Source: Helicobacter sp. 13S00482-2 (GTDB lineage: Bacteria > Campylobacterota > Campylobacteria > Campylobacterales > Helicobacteraceae). Taken from it: a stretch of 64,000 nucleotides of DNA. The translations under genes were made by a program, and so were the position numbers. The notes below the pieces were generated by a model. It was not told where the DNA came from and searched no databases. It saw only the letters and a list, made by a program, of their open reading frames with translations. Shown here piece by piece: positions 36,701 to 46,728 of the stretch. Within the stretch, counting starts at the first letter, position 1, and each line of letters starts with the position of its first letter. The DNA lies in NCBI RefSeq assembly GCF_002272795.1, contig NZ_MLAT01000006.1:1-64000 (forward strand), in the 5' to 3' direction.

Positions 36701-38874
36701 ATATGTGCATCTGAACTATCTACTTTTGAAAAAAATATAACATTAGATTCTCCACCCTGCGTGATGATGTTTCCTCTAGCATTACCACCAGATATAAAAC
36801 CTAGTGCAGAAGTTCCACCTGTGGTGAGAATATCACCACTAACAGTCGCTTTTCCTAGAAAGGTGAATTCTCCACCACTTGTATTGGTACCTGCTATCGT
36901 GATATCAGGATCCGATCCTTTTGGGGTGTCATCCACAATACTATTCTTACCACCTAGTGTGTTTATCATACCTATAGTGTTCGTAACTTTAAGACTAAAT
37001 TTAGCATTTCCACCTGTGATAGTGATATCCCCTACAGTATTATTGTCAAAATCCGCCTCTAAAGTACCTCCAAAGATTATATTCCCGATAGTACGCCCAA
37101 CTATATCGTGAAGTTTGAGGGTAGCAGTGCTATCATTATTGCTGATATCTCCCACGCTAGAAGAACTGATGTCGAGATTTTTCACATCAGTAATATTGCC
37201 TACCGCTGAATTAATGATCTTAAAGGTACTGCCATCTTGATTGTGATTGTTGATATCCCCAGTTCTGTAGTTATTGATATCCCCAGTGATGATGCCTTTA
37301 AAATCAATATTTCCTAACTCAAGAGTCTCAGTAGTGGATGCCACTAATTTGATAGTGGAGCTATCATTGGAGTTGATGATATCCCCTGCTGAAGATACAT
37401 CTAAGGTCAAATCAAGCTTCCCGCTACCACTAAAGCTTCCCAAAAAAGAACCAGCAGAAGCATTGATGGTCGTACCCCCTCCCATCAGATTGAACATCCC
37501 ACCATGATCAGAAGACTTAAAAATCATATTCAATGTGCCACCATCAGTGTTAATGATATCACCTTGCACTGAAGATTTATCTAAATTCACGGTGGTATCA
37601 GCGGCGTTATAAAGGGCGATATTGGTTTCTTCAGATCCTTTCCAGATGATTTTATTACTACTATCATCATCTCCATCTCCCATTCCAGATGTATCGCCTA
37701 CAAAGTTTAATACCAATTCTCCTCCTGTGTTCTTGGCAGTCCCTTTGAAAGCATAATCTGGTTGAAATGCTTTGCTATAGCTAAATGAAACAGTGGCTTT
37801 GCCCGTGTTGCTTTTATTGATATCTCCTGTCAATTGACCATCTAAAAAAGAAATGGAAGTGGTGCCATCTCTTTTAACTACATCATCTATAGGCTCGGGA
37901 ATTTGACCTTGAAGATTTTTTGGTAATGTGTTTATTGTAGGGTGTGAATCATAGCTTCCATCTGAGCTAATATTGATATCTCCTTGCATCAAAGCATCCA
38001 CGAATAAAACTTGCATAAAACCAACACTTGTGGATATATCTCCGATGAGATTACTACCTTCTGAAAAACCATAGATTCCAATCACACTGCCTTTTTTGCT
38101 TGGATCTGATTCACCAGGATTGGCTTGATTGATGATATTCCCCTTCATCGTTATGAATCTACCAAACACTGCTTTATTATAACCATAGGTATCTCTCCCT
38201 GCACCTGCGATGAGATCTCCTAAGACATTTGCACCTCTGCTATTATCTCCTTGTCCATCTGTATTCACACTAAAATCAAGATGAACTTCTCCGTTGTAGT
38301 TTTTGACACTTCCTATGAAGGCATAGTCTTCATCGGTTTTTTTAACATTACCAGTAAATTTCATTTCGCTAACAAGGGTGGATTGAGTTGTTCCAGGTGA
38401 ATTTACATAATCTCCAATGAGTAAAGCATCTGTGAAAGTACCTTTCTTGATACCTGAAACATCAAAACTACTTCCAGCAGAAAAACTCAAGGCCTTTCCT
38501 TTGATCTCCAAAGAATCAATATATGAACCAGGTCCTGTGAATTTGAATGAAACAACATTTCCATTGATGGTTGTGTATTTTACACTTACATTTTTAGCAT
38601 CATCATAGGTGTAATTCCCAGCAATACAACTCTCAGTTGCTGCAGTGCAACCATCCTTATCGCCAAAAGTTCCACTTGCCCCATATGCGTTTGAACACAT
38701 AAGAATAAAGATAAGAAAAACTGAGGGAATCAAAAAGATTCTTTGAGCAAAATTTCTATGGAAGAAAATTTGAAGACAGTAAGCTAATGCATCATTTTTA
38801 ATACGTGTAAAAATATTGATTATATTTTTACACACATAAGAAAATAATGTAGTCTGTTTGTGCGTTGTTGTCAT
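33721..38874 (-). CDS. Large phase-variable autotransporter with a post-barrel tail
   Basis: The 1717-residue protein shows, in order: a long signal region (about 1-66, hydrophobic core RIFLIPSVFLIFILMCSNAYG); a passenger of about 1100 residues made of beta-helix-like repeats (IITQGGESNVIFF, IDTDGGTANVVLE, IITSGGETGVKFI); a Ser/Asp/Pro-rich linker (about 1180-1290); and an autotransporter barrel (QGAWGRIFNGMSTTNR onward) whose last strand ends SVGGRYAF (about 1593). About 124 further residues follow with a SPOR-like pattern. A C11 tract at codon about 1188 lies at the start of the linker, so slippage would delete barrel and tail and abolish surface display. It is probably an adhesin or immunomodulatory surface protein; the ligand is unknown. 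Confidence 0.88.
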   Translation of the reverse strand: MTTTHKQTTLFSYVCKNIINIFTRIKNDALAYCLQIFFHRNFAQRIFLIPSVFLIFILMCSNAYGASGTFGDKDGCTAATESCIAGNYTYDDAKNVSVKYTTINGNVVSFKFTGPGSYIDSLEIKGKALSFSAGSSFDVSGIKKGTFTDALLIGDYVNSPGTTQSTLVSEMKFTGNVKKTDEDYAFIGSVKNYNGEVHLDFSVNTDGQGDNSRGANVLGDLIAGAGRDTYGYNKAVFGRFITMKGNIINQANPGESDPSKKGSVIGIYGFSEGSNLIGDISTSVGFMQVLFVDALMQGDINISSDGSYDSHPTINTLPKNLQGQIPEPIDDVVKRDGTTSISFLDGQLTGDINKSNTGKATVSFSYSKAFQPDYAFKGTAKNTGGELVLNFVGDTSGMGDGDDDSSNKIIWKGSEETNIALYNAADTTVNLDKSSVQGDIINTDGGTLNMIFKSSDHGGMFNLMGGGTTINASAGSFLGSFSGSGKLDLTLDVSSAGDIINSNDSSTIKLVASTTETLELGNIDFKGIITGDINNYRTGDINNHNQDGSTFKIINSAVGNITDVKNLDISSSSVGDISNNDSTATLKLHDIVGRTIGNIIFGGTLEADFDNNTVGDITITGGNAKFSLKVTNTIGMINTLGGKNSIVDDTPKGSDPDITIAGTNTSGGEFTFLGKATVSGDILTTGGTSALGFISGGNARGNIITQGGESNVIFFSKVDSSDAHIVGVPIDLSSAHLFSSFTSADAEEKHSMLSSLTFSELSDALRQANISNYGGEIITSGGETGVKFIDSLFLGGSIDTDGGTANVVLELSEAFVSKLKADELMNTLLYQGDGPEFSVNTTSNGTNNIVLQGNVKGVAHFNYLGGDTRIVFADSLNELKDDDSLTDFNDKNSFDMNSADETKRVVKFYGHSYQDGIFVQLDANKANSILSSYRNIFGTNTTTFKVDKISDPSVYSATISGVLVGSVYSLNKSTSSTPKTYEAFFDKNAAFIGDLNITDTNTHITLSQGSKLVLSSDSHITKLSGTQDSAPIDFGNIIGSTLEQRNTVIDLAGISLAQGDLKSSFSTLKIDELSDLGNTMFRLSYDPNVDATDAISKKADHIIISKVNAPTDGSLLSNYIQVFQNSKEFAIGDLSHKNILVLSVANNPTTGKSDILFNNKSSIQQGYDIITTVFEKKEENSSDGDVAPPPIDSSADSSASGSAVIAGAEPSDSEPSADSSDLKPNDSDSKPSDSSSSDSSSSSGDSGDSSDSSSKPSDDADPSKMFAWTNYYIKSAHASIMKGAQNGTQAAISNNYSIFLANINDLNKRLGELRGNTNAQGAWGRIFNGMSTTNRGEEVNIYSTTIQAGYDFSIPHDCARSYFGGALSYGYNVINGTDFNAKAQSIELGAYYSFVSEEGFYTDTILKYSFITDKPSIPKNQSTDEAINSSTVSLGEEFGYRWNFLLKDVQTAKHSLYLEPQAEFILGYIGNGTLNQVNGNSYLNSSIDSILAFRARVGGVVGYALKTARNQTDFRLGLSYVGDVAGGGDIILKTNFSQSKATTTSNHMGMFSVGVNSILSEQWRVYADVDTSFGGKYYNQNYLISVGGRYAFGKTSKVRQTIKTNQPEETNQEQKQNLSGDAKLPSGYYWVVYALQGNSNLNSQQEELLKKYPHRISYEYQNTRNTSGKTNKTAIKYYLLGEFKTKDGALKNQSVADEIAEILNEKKNIKAVLKEIK
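35305..35315. repeat. Homopolymer G11 (C11 in the coding strand), contingency tract
   Basis: Eleven G on the plus strand lie in the autotransporter gene and encode the PPP of DVAPPPIDS just before the Ser-rich linker. The present length keeps passenger and barrel in one frame. Confidence 0.92.
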
Positions 38875-39159
38875 AATATATCCTTAATTTTAAAGAAATT
38901 ACAAAGAAATACTTAGCATTGCTAGGTCATTGTATAATAATTTTAATTATATCTCAATTAATGTTTTTTTAATTTTAAATATGTCTTCATTTATAATTAG
39001 TGCTCATCAATAGCTATTTGTGAATACTTTGGGAATCTATCAATATCATTTTGAAGGGTTTGAAATGTATTTTTGAAATCATCAATAGCCAAAAGGTTAG
39101 GGAATTTTTAGTAAAAATATAGGATAATATGACCAAAGTCTGAAATAATTCGAGGTTAT

Positions 39160-40320
39160 ATGGCTGATACAAGATTATTTTTATATACAACTGTGCTTAT
39201 CACTATTGGCGTGATCATGAGCTACTCGCTTTCTGCATACACCATCATCATTTACAACTATAGTGAATTTCATTTCCTAGCTAGAGAATTATTTTCAGCA
39301 ATCATAGGGATATTACTGATGTGGATACTCTCACAAGTTGATCCTGATAAAAACTTTATCAAAATAGGATTTTTTCTTTTTTTGGTAACTTTGGGCTTGA
39401 TGGTGATAATGCCATTTTTACCTGATAGTCTTGCGAGTAGTTCAGGGGGTGCGAAACGATGGATACGACTACCGGGATTTTCACTCGCCCCATCTGAATT
39501 TTTCAAATTAGGATTTATTTTTTTCTTATCGTGGAGTTTTTCTAGAAAATTTACTTTTGGAACCAAGCATTCTGTGAAAGAAGAGTTTTTGATACTCTTA
39601 CCGTACTTGGGGGTTTTTTTGGTGGTGGTGTTTCTCATAGCAGTGATGCAAAACGATTTGGGACAAGTGGTGCTTTTGGCTATCACGCTTGGTTTGATGT
39701 TGATTTTTGCAGGGGGGAGTTTGCAACTTTTTGGGATTTTATTTTTTGGAGTGATTGGAATAGGAACACTCACTATCATCACAAGTTCGCATAGGATTTT
39801 ACGTGTGAAGCTCTGGTGGGCAAATGCTCAAGATTCTATCCTCGCGATTTTGCCTCAAAAAGTAGCTGATTTTATTCGTGTGGATAATCTCCCAGAACCT
39901 TATCAAATCCATCACGCCACAAATGCAATCTATAACGGTGGTTTTTTTGGACAAGGGCTTGGAGAAGGCCTCATCAAGCTAGGGTTTTTAAGTGAAGTGC
40001 ATACAGATATGGTTCTAGCGGGTATCACTGAAGAATTAGGTTTTGTAGGATTGCTTGTTTGTCTTGGATTGTTTTGCGGGATTATTTATCGGATATTCAA
40101 AATAGCAAATAGGCTCAAAAACCAATCCTACTCTTTATTTTGTATAGGAGTGAGTTTATTGATAGGTTTTTCGCTCATTATCAATTCATTTGGTGTGAGT
40201 GGTATCACGCCTATCAAGGGGATTGCCGTACCGTTTCTTAGCTATGGGGGCAGTTCGCTTATAGCCAACTGCATCGCCATAGGATTGGTTTTAAGTCTCT
40301 CAAGACAAGCAAGGATTTGA
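39160..40320 (+). CDS. ftsW: Peptidoglycan polymerase FtsW
   Basis: FtsW polymerises septal peptidoglycan from lipid II together with FtsI. The 386-residue SEDS protein has about ten membrane spans, the SGGAKRWIRLPGFSLAPSEFFKLG segment and the C-terminal IKGIAVPFLSYGGSSLIANC motif. GAGG lies 4 bases before the ATG. In H. pylori it adjoins flgB; here the glycosyltransferase and autotransporter genes lie in between. FtsW rather than RodA is chosen from this context and the lack of RodA-specific sequence. Confidence 0.9.
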   Translation: MADTRLFLYTTVLITIGVIMSYSLSAYTIIIYNYSEFHFLARELFSAIIGILLMWILSQVDPDKNFIKIGFFLFLVTLGLMVIMPFLPDSLASSSGGAKRWIRLPGFSLAPSEFFKLGFIFFLSWSFSRKFTFGTKHSVKEEFLILLPYLGVFLVVVFLIAVMQNDLGQVVLLAITLGLMLIFAGGSLQLFGILFFGVIGIGTLTIITSSHRILRVKLWWANAQDSILAILPQKVADFIRVDNLPEPYQIHHATNAIYNGGFFGQGLGEGLIKLGFLSEVHTDMVLAGITEELGFVGLLVCLGLFCGIIYRIFKIANRLKNQSYSLFCIGVSLLIGFSLIINSFGVSGITPIKGIAVPFLSYGGSSLIANCIAIGLVLSLSRQARI

Positions 40321-40818
40321 TTACTTTATAACTTCTAGAGGTTTATTATAATCAGGCTCTTGGGTAATTTCTTCGCAAATTTCTTTATAAACGATTTTTC
40401 CACTTGGATCAACAACAAAAACAGCTCTTGTTAAAACACCTTCTAAAGGGCTTCCTGCTAACAAAACACCATAGTTTTGACCAAATGATTTGTTTCTAAA
40501 ATCACTTGCTACTACGAGATTTTCAATCCCTTCAGCTGAACAAAATCGTCCTTGTGCAAATGGAAGATCTACTGAAACAACAAAAACTGAAGCATTGGGT
40601 AAAGAAGCGGCCTTTTCATTGAATTTTCTAGTTTGGGTGGCACAAACTCCTGTATCTAATGAAGGCACAACATTGATAATCTGATACTTGCCTTTAGCAC
40701 CACCAACTTTTACTTCATTCAAATCTTTTCCTACTAATATCACCTCAGGGGCATCTTCACCGACATTGATTTGTTTTCCACTTAAACTGGTTGGAGTTCC
40801 TTTGAATTTAACTGACAT
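40321..40818 (-). CDS. tpx: Thiol peroxidase Tpx
   Basis: Tpx is a periplasmic or cytoplasmic atypical 2-Cys peroxiredoxin that reduces peroxides with thioredoxin. The 165 residues include the peroxidatic motif VPSLDTGVCATQTRKFNE (Cys about 60) and the resolving Cys in GRFCSAEGIENL (about 94). It converges on ftsW, the two stops abutting at 40320/40321. The upstream gap (40819-40955) is shared with the divergent phoH-like gene. Confidence 0.95.
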   Translation of the reverse strand: MSVKFKGTPTSLSGKQINVGEDAPEVILVGKDLNEVKVGGAKGKYQIINVVPSLDTGVCATQTRKFNEKAASLPNASVFVVSVDLPFAQGRFCSAEGIENLVVASDFRNKSFGQNYGVLLAGSPLEGVLTRAVFVVDPSGKIVYKEICEEITQEPDYNKPLEVIK

Positions 40819-40955
40819 TTTTTTTCCTTTAATATTTTTTATATCCTATTTGGACTACGTTATTTTAGTGGATTTATTTAAATGCTTGTTTATGAAGGGT
40901 TTTAAACAAAAGTTGTTAAAATTGGATATATCAAACTATGTAAGGTGTTATATTG

Positions 40956-42353
40956 ATGAAAAAATCTTATCTCCTAGATACTTCTGTCATTCTTGATGAT
41001 GTAGAAAATATCCTTCATCTGTATCAAAATGGACACAACCATATTTTTATCAGTGATATCGTTATTGATGAACTAGATAAGAAAAAAGAGCTCCAAAATG
41101 AGACAGGGTATTTTGCTCGTGAATTTTTTCGATCTATCAATACCGATAATGTGATAAAGTCTCATCATAAAGTAAGAAATATAGAAGGGGATTTTTTCAA
41201 AGAGATTCATTTCTCAAAAAACTCACACACAATCCCTATCACTCTGATTTATAGACAAAAATACAAAACCGCACAAAATGAACATTCTCTTAATGATACT
41301 AGAATCGCAGAGATCGCAAGTGATTATGGTTTTATTCTTTTAAGTAATGATATTTCACTCAAAATACGCTCTCTAGCACGAGGAATCTCAACGCAGTCAC
41401 TTTTTCGTGATAGGGTGGAAAATCCAAGCGATATTGATTTTTGGCATTCTTTTGATATGCATAAAGACAGTAATTTTTCTTCACTGAAAGAAGATGAAAT
41501 TTTTAGAAAACTCAAAAACTGGAGCCTTATTGAAATCAATGAGCAAGATAATACCGATAATTCGCTTTATCTCACAGGAAAAAAACATTTTGGAATCAAA
41601 TTAGATGGAGAGTTTGAAGAATTAAAATTAGATAACATATTAGAAGAATCAAACCCCTACATCAAGCCTATCAATTTAGAGCAAAAAATGCTCTATGCAA
41701 TGCTCATCCATCCAAAAAATCAAGTCAGTATCGCCACAGGATCTACAGGAAGCGGGAAAACACTCATTGCACTTCAAGCAGGTATTCATCTGGTAAAAAA
41801 AGGAATCGTAGATGGCATCATCTATATGCGTAATACAGTCACAGCAACAGATAAAGAATCTGAACTAGGATTTAGAAAAGGCGATGAATCCCAAAAGCTT
41901 GGCTATTTTATGTATCCACTTTATAGTGCGATTAATTTTACTATTGATAGACTCCAAGAACAATCCATAGCAAAAAGAATCGAGTATCGAGGAGATGTGA
42001 ATACGATTGAAAAAAAAGATGCCACAGAATATTTCTTACAAAAACATAATATTGAAGTCGTCGATATTGCTCATGCTAGGGGAATCACTATCGGGAGAAA
42101 GTTTGTGATATTTGATGAAGTGCAAAACGCTTCAAATGCTACAATAAAACTCATTGGTACTCGCATTGGAGAAGGAAGTAGGATTTTGTTTTTGGGAGAT
42201 TGGGCACAGATAGATCACCCCTATTTAAGCAAATTCCGTAATGGGGCGGTGAGTTTATTGCAAAAGGCACTCAAAGATGATATTATCGCAGGAATTCAAC
42301 TCACTCAGACTATTCGTAGCGATATAGCTGCGTATTTTGGAGAGAGCTTTTAG
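40956..42353 (+). CDS. PIN-PhoH family ATPase
   Basis: The 465-residue protein fuses an N-terminal PIN nuclease domain (acidic residues in LLDTSVILDD, DIVIDELDKKKE, NDTRIAEIA and LLSNDISLK) to a PhoH ATPase (Walker A GSTGSGKTLIALQ; Walker B KFVIFDEVQN). Relatives act as RNA helicase/ribonucleases. ATG at 40956 with AAGGTG upstream is preferred; the TTG three bases earlier is possible. It is divergent from tpx and converges on glyS. Confidence 0.9.
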   Translation: MKKSYLLDTSVILDDVENILHLYQNGHNHIFISDIVIDELDKKKELQNETGYFAREFFRSINTDNVIKSHHKVRNIEGDFFKEIHFSKNSHTIPITLIYRQKYKTAQNEHSLNDTRIAEIASDYGFILLSNDISLKIRSLARGISTQSLFRDRVENPSDIDFWHSFDMHKDSNFSSLKEDEIFRKLKNWSLIEINEQDNTDNSLYLTGKKHFGIKLDGEFEELKLDNILEESNPYIKPINLEQKMLYAMLIHPKNQVSIATGSTGSGKTLIALQAGIHLVKKGIVDGIIYMRNTVTATDKESELGFRKGDESQKLGYFMYPLYSAINFTIDRLQEQSIAKRIEYRGDVNTIEKKDATEYFLQKHNIEVVDIAHARGITIGRKFVIFDEVQNASNATIKLIGTRIGEGSRILFLGDWAQIDHPYLSKFRNGAVSLLQKALKDDIIAGIQLTQTIRSDIAAYFGESF

Positions 42354-42372
42354 CCTGAAATTTGAGAAAATG

Positions 42373-44418
42373 CTAAAAAGCAATTTCTTTGATATCTCCC
42401 ACTTCTAAGAATTTGCGATAAATACTGAAGATTAAATTTTTCCTATTTTCTTTGTTTTTTTCATCAGGATCATTCACCATTACATTATCAAAAAACTCAT
42501 CGAGAGGTTTTTTGAGTGAAAATAGAGCTTGAATTTTCTCATCAATGAAATGGAATTCTTTTTTCATCACTGATTTATAAGCGTTATAAAGTTTTATTTC
42601 TTCAGGGAGTTTGAGTATCTCTTCATCTATCTTCTGGATATTTTTCATATCCTTTGTGATATTAGCTACACGCTTAAATGTGCTTATAAAAGCCTCTTTA
42701 TCAGATTTTTCAAAAAAATTATTGAGGGCTTTTGCTTTAGCAATTATTGAGCAAACATCACGATCATTGCTATAAAGCACACTCCTTAGAATTGAAGGAT
42801 TCACAGCAATGATGCCTTCTAAACGTTCAATAAAAAAATCTTGAATGATTTTAGTATCAAAACTAGCATAACCGCCTATTTGAAAAAGATCTCTTATGTC
42901 TGTGTCCAAATCAAAAGCCAAACCTTTATCAAGAACAATTTTTATAATTCCATTACTAGCTCTTCTGAGTCCAAAGGGATCTTTGGATCCTGTGGGGAGT
43001 TTGCCAATACTAAAAAGAGCAAAGATACTATCAAGTTTATTTGCTAAAGCCAATATTGAAGAAAATACAGTCGAAGGGAGGGCGGAATCTTCACCATTTG
43101 GAAGATATTGCTCCTTGATAGCTGTACAGACATTTTCATCTTTGCCTTCAGCTTTTGCATAATAATATCCCATCAAACCTTGTAATTCTGGGAATTCACA
43201 AACCATCTCTGTAAGCAAATCCGCTTTTGCTAAACTAATTGCCTCTTCCATCAACTGCTTTGCGTTGGATAACTCAAGCAAATGATGATATTTCTTAAGT
43301 AAAAAATGGGCAATTTCTTTCTCACGATGAATTTTTTGTGCCATACTCCCAAGACCTTGCACAAAAGTAACTTCTTGAAGTTTGCTAGGATTGAGAGTAT
43401 TTCTAAGATCATTATGATAGAAAAACATTCCATCAGATAGACGGGCTTTGAGGACTTTTTGATTTCCTAGTATGATTTTATCGCTTTTATTTGCAGTAGA
43501 GTTGCTCACGACAATAAAACCATTATGAAGGGTATTTTTATCAAAAGTAGCAAAATATCTTTGATTTTCTTTCATTGAAGTGATGATGACCTCTTGAGGG
43601 AGTTCTAAAAATTGCTCTTCAAACTCTCCATAAAGAGCTTTTGGGTACTCCGTGATAGAGATGATTTCATTCAAAAGTTCTTCATCAATTTCAACTTGAA
43701 TATTTTTATCTTTTTGGATTTGAGCGATTTCTTGAAGAATTTTTTCCCTGCGTTCTTCTTGAGAAAGAATAACACAACCCTTTGTTAGGACTTCAAGATA
43801 TTGCTTGAGATTACTAATCTCAATCCATTCAAAACTAATGTCGGTATGGATTTTGGTAGCAGATTTACCATTTAGACCATAAGCACTTATAGGAATATGA
43901 CTCTCTCCTAAAAGAATGCAAATATTTCTAATGGGTCTGATAAAACTTTCATTCAAGCTACCCCAACGCATCGACTTGCCAAAATTCAAACTTGCTATAA
44001 ATTCTTCCACTATCTTAGGTAGAATATCTACGGAAGCAACCCCTTGTTTTTGTTTTGAATAATATAAAATATCCTTACCATCCCTAGAAATTACTTGTAT
44101 GTCTTCTGAAGAGATCTGGGATTTTTTACAAAATCCCTCTCCTGCTTTGGTTAAACCCTTTGTTTTATCTCCATCTACATAAGCTATAGAAACAGGAGGG
44201 CCAAAAAACTCTTCTGTTTTTTCCTGAGTTGTGATGGGAAAAGATTCATCTATGATAACAATTCTGCGAGGAGTATAAAATATTGAGGGCTTTGTTTTCA
44301 AATCATATTTTTGCACCACCATATCCCACTTAGTGGGGATATTTGGAAATTCTTTCAAAAAAGGGATCGCAGGAAGTTCCTCCACAAGAATCTCAACTAA
44401 CAAATCTTTTGTATTCAA
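42373..44418 (-). CDS. glyS: Glycine-tRNA ligase beta subunit
   Basis: The 681-residue protein matches GlyS: NTKDLLVEILVEELPA at the N-terminus, TPRRIVI and SMRWGSLNESFIRPIRNI in the middle, and the C-terminal VMVNDPDEKNKENRKNL anticodon region. TTG is the start with AAAGGA six bases upstream. The alpha subunit (glyQ) is not in the window, as is usual for Helicobacter, where the two genes are apart. It is divergent from the SLT-like gene. Confidence 0.96.
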   Translation of the reverse strand: MNTKDLLVEILVEELPAIPFLKEFPNIPTKWDMVVQKYDLKTKPSIFYTPRRIVIIDESFPITTQEKTEEFFGPPVSIAYVDGDKTKGLTKAGEGFCKKSQISSEDIQVISRDGKDILYYSKQKQGVASVDILPKIVEEFIASLNFGKSMRWGSLNESFIRPIRNICILLGESHIPISAYGLNGKSATKIHTDISFEWIEISNLKQYLEVLTKGCVILSQEERREKILQEIAQIQKDKNIQVEIDEELLNEIISITEYPKALYGEFEEQFLELPQEVIITSMKENQRYFATFDKNTLHNGFIVVSNSTANKSDKIILGNQKVLKARLSDGMFFYHNDLRNTLNPSKLQEVTFVQGLGSMAQKIHREKEIAHFLLKKYHHLLELSNAKQLMEEAISLAKADLLTEMVCEFPELQGLMGYYYAKAEGKDENVCTAIKEQYLPNGEDSALPSTVFSSILALANKLDSIFALFSIGKLPTGSKDPFGLRRASNGIIKIVLDKGLAFDLDTDIRDLFQIGGYASFDTKIIQDFFIERLEGIIAVNPSILRSVLYSNDRDVCSIIAKAKALNNFFEKSDKEAFISTFKRVANITKDMKNIQKIDEEILKLPEEIKLYNAYKSVMKKEFHFIDEKIQALFSLKKPLDEFFDNVMVNDPDEKNKENRKNLIFSIYRKFLEVGDIKEIAF

Positions 44419-44475
44419 ATTTATTCCTTTAATTTGTATAATGCTTCATAGAATTTTAGCAAATAAAGGGCACTA

Positions 44476-45180
44476 TTGATTAGAATATTATTTGTATTTT
44501 TAATGATACACACACTACTAGCATCTGCATCTATTCCTTTAGATAAAATACAGGCCAAGTGTGGGGATCCCAAAGATTTTAATACCAAACAAAAAAAAGT
44601 CATCTTGTATGCGTATAATTATGGAAGCACAAAAGGTTTGGGTTATACAATGGCAGCAATTGCGTGGCAAGAATCCTGTGCAGGGGAATATATGGTCAAT
44701 TTTTCTGATCCGAGTGCGGGAATCTATCACGCCCACATTCCTGGAGTCATCAAAAAATACACCAAATACAAAGATGTTAGTTTTGTGCGGAATTTTATAG
44801 GTGAGCTTTTGATGCGTGATAACGAGTTTGCTTCAAAGGTAGCTTTAGAAAATCTTCTATTTTGGCAAAAAAACCGTAAGGGAAACTATAAGGAAATAAT
44901 AAAATCCTACAACAAGGGTTTTAGCTGGGAAAAAAATAAAAGTAAAAATAAATCTGCAGAAGCATACTATCAAGATATTCGTATGAAAGTACTCAAACTT
45001 CGCAGTTATATCCCCAAATATACGAAGGCATACAACAATTCACTCAAAATTGAACTTGAAGATAAAAATCAAAATATTAAAAACACACTCAAAGACATTC
45101 AAGATTCTAGAAAACAGCAAAAAAACCCGATTAAAAAAATAGAGAGTAAAGATAAAATCTTCATTATGCCAGAGCCTTAA
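44476..45180 (+). CDS. Secreted SLT/lysozyme-like protein
   Basis: The 234-residue protein has a signal peptide (about residues 1-19, IRILFVFLMIHTLLASA). A helical domain contains AAIAWQESCAGEYMVN, where the Glu after Gln could be the catalytic acid of a lytic transglycosylase-like fold, and KSYNKGFSW near residue 145. The C-terminal 60 residues are charged and unstructured. TTG start with AAAGGG upstream. It lies between glyS and gpmI, as in H. pylori. Cell-wall cleavage is inferred from the motif alone. Confidence 0.65.
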   Translation: MIRILFVFLMIHTLLASASIPLDKIQAKCGDPKDFNTKQKKVILYAYNYGSTKGLGYTMAAIAWQESCAGEYMVNFSDPSAGIYHAHIPGVIKKYTKYKDVSFVRNFIGELLMRDNEFASKVALENLLFWQKNRKGNYKEIIKSYNKGFSWEKNKSKNKSAEAYYQDIRMKVLKLRSYIPKYTKAYNNSLKIELEDKNQNIKNTLKDIQDSRKQQKNPIKKIESKDKIFIMPEP

Positions 45181-45213
45181 AAACAAATAAGCCAAAAAAA
45201 CAGGAGAGACTTG

Positions 45214-46692
45214 ATGGGACAAAAAACAATTTTAATTATCACTGATGGAGTGGGCTATAGTCCCAAAACAAAATACAATGCCTTTTATCAGGCAAAAAAA
45301 CCTACTTATGATTGGATGTTTGAGCATTTGCCCTATTCACTAATAAAAACCTACGGAATGAGTGTGGGATTGCCAGAAGGGCAGATGGGTAATTCTGAAG
45401 TTGGTCATATGTGTATTGGTGCAGGAAGGATTTTGTATCAGGATTTGGTAAGAATTTCTCTTGCTTTTGAAAATAACCAAATCATAGAAAATCCTGCCTT
45501 TAAAGCCCTTGATAAAAATTCACAGACGGTTCATTTATGTGGTTTGCTTAGCGATGGAGGGGTGCATTCTCATTTAGATCATCTCATAGGAATGGCTAAA
45601 TTACTTGAAAATTTAGGGAAAAAAGTTTGGCTCCATCTTATCAGTGATGGAAGAGATGTATTGCCTAAGAGTATAAAACAATACCTTCAAAAAGTACTTT
45701 GCATTTGTTCTGAAAATATTAAAATCGCTACTTTAGGAGGAAGATTTTATGTGATGGACAGAGACAAGAGATGGGATAGAATCAAACTAGCTTATCAGAG
45801 CATTGTAGAAGGGAAAAATCTAACCACCCTCTCACCTATGGAGTATATCGATAAAATGTACTCTGAGAATATTAGCGATGAGTTCATATTGCCTACGTGT
45901 TTCAATCAATACAATGGAATCAATGATGCAGAAGGATTTGTTTTAACTAATTTTAGAAGCGATAGAGCTAGAGAGATTGTTGATGCGATTGGAAATGCAG
46001 AATTTCAAGAGTTTATTAGAGATAAACAACCTAAAGTACATATGGTTACAATGACCCCTTATGATAAAAAATTTCCCTATCCTGTTTTATTCCCTAAAGA
46101 TAAGATCAATAACACTTTAGCAGAGGTGATTTCAAATGCAGGTCTTTCGCAAGGACATACAGCAGAAACAGAAAAGTATGCTCACATCACATTTTTTCTC
46201 AATGGTGGCATAGAAGAACCGTTTATAAATGAAAGTCGTGTGCTTATTCCTAGTCCAAAAGTGAATACCTACGATCTTTGCCCTGAAATGAGTGCCAAAG
46301 AAGTTTCCAAAGCCGTACTAGGATTTATGGAACTAGGAACTGATTTTATTGTAGTGAATTTTGCAAATGGCGATATGGTAGGACATACAGGCAATTTAAA
46401 AGCAGCTATCAAAGCTGTAGAGACACTTGATAGAGAGATTGGAAATATCTTAGAAGCTGCAAAAAAACTTGGCTATGCCCTCCTTATCACAAGCGATCAC
46501 GGAAATTGTGAAGAAATGCAAGATGATGAAGGCAATATGCTAACCAATCATACTATCGGTGATGTGTACTGTTTTGTAATGGGAGATAATGTCTATAAAA
46601 TTGCAGATGGAGGACTTGATAACATTGCTCCTAGTATTTTAAAATTGATGGGATTAAAAAAGCCTAATGAAATGTCTGAACCGCTCTTTTAG
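45214..46692 (+). CDS. gpmI: Cofactor-independent phosphoglycerate mutase
   Basis: GpmI interconverts 3- and 2-phosphoglycerate in glycolysis and gluconeogenesis using Mn2+. The 492-residue length is typical. The phosphoserine loop is in [16 protein letters not shown] (Ser about 65); metal ligands lie in [17 protein letters not shown] and [13 protein letters not shown], and [14 protein letters not shown] at 45214 has AGGAG seven bases upstream; the TTG three bases before is an alternative. Confidence 0.95.
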   Translation: MGQKTILIITDGVGYSPKTKYNAFYQAKKPTYDWMFEHLPYSLIKTYGMSVGLPEGQMGNSEVGHMCIGAGRILYQDLVRISLAFENNQIIENPAFKALDKNSQTVHLCGLLSDGGVHSHLDHLIGMAKLLENLGKKVWLHLISDGRDVLPKSIKQYLQKVLCICSENIKIATLGGRFYVMDRDKRWDRIKLAYQSIVEGKNLTTLSPMEYIDKMYSENISDEFILPTCFNQYNGINDAEGFVLTNFRSDRAREIVDAIGNAEFQEFIRDKQPKVHMVTMTPYDKKFPYPVLFPKDKINNTLAEVISNAGLSQGHTAETEKYAHITFFLNGGIEEPFINESRVLIPSPKVNTYDLCPEMSAKEVSKAVLGFMELGTDFIVVNFANGDMVGHTGNLKAAIKAVETLDREIGNILEAAKKLGYALLITSDHGNCEEMQDDEGNMLTNHTIGDVYCFVMGDNVYKIADGGLDNIAPSILKLMGLKKPNEMSEPLF

Positions 46693-46728
46693 ATGATGTT
46701 TCGAGTTAATATATTGATATTCTTGTGT

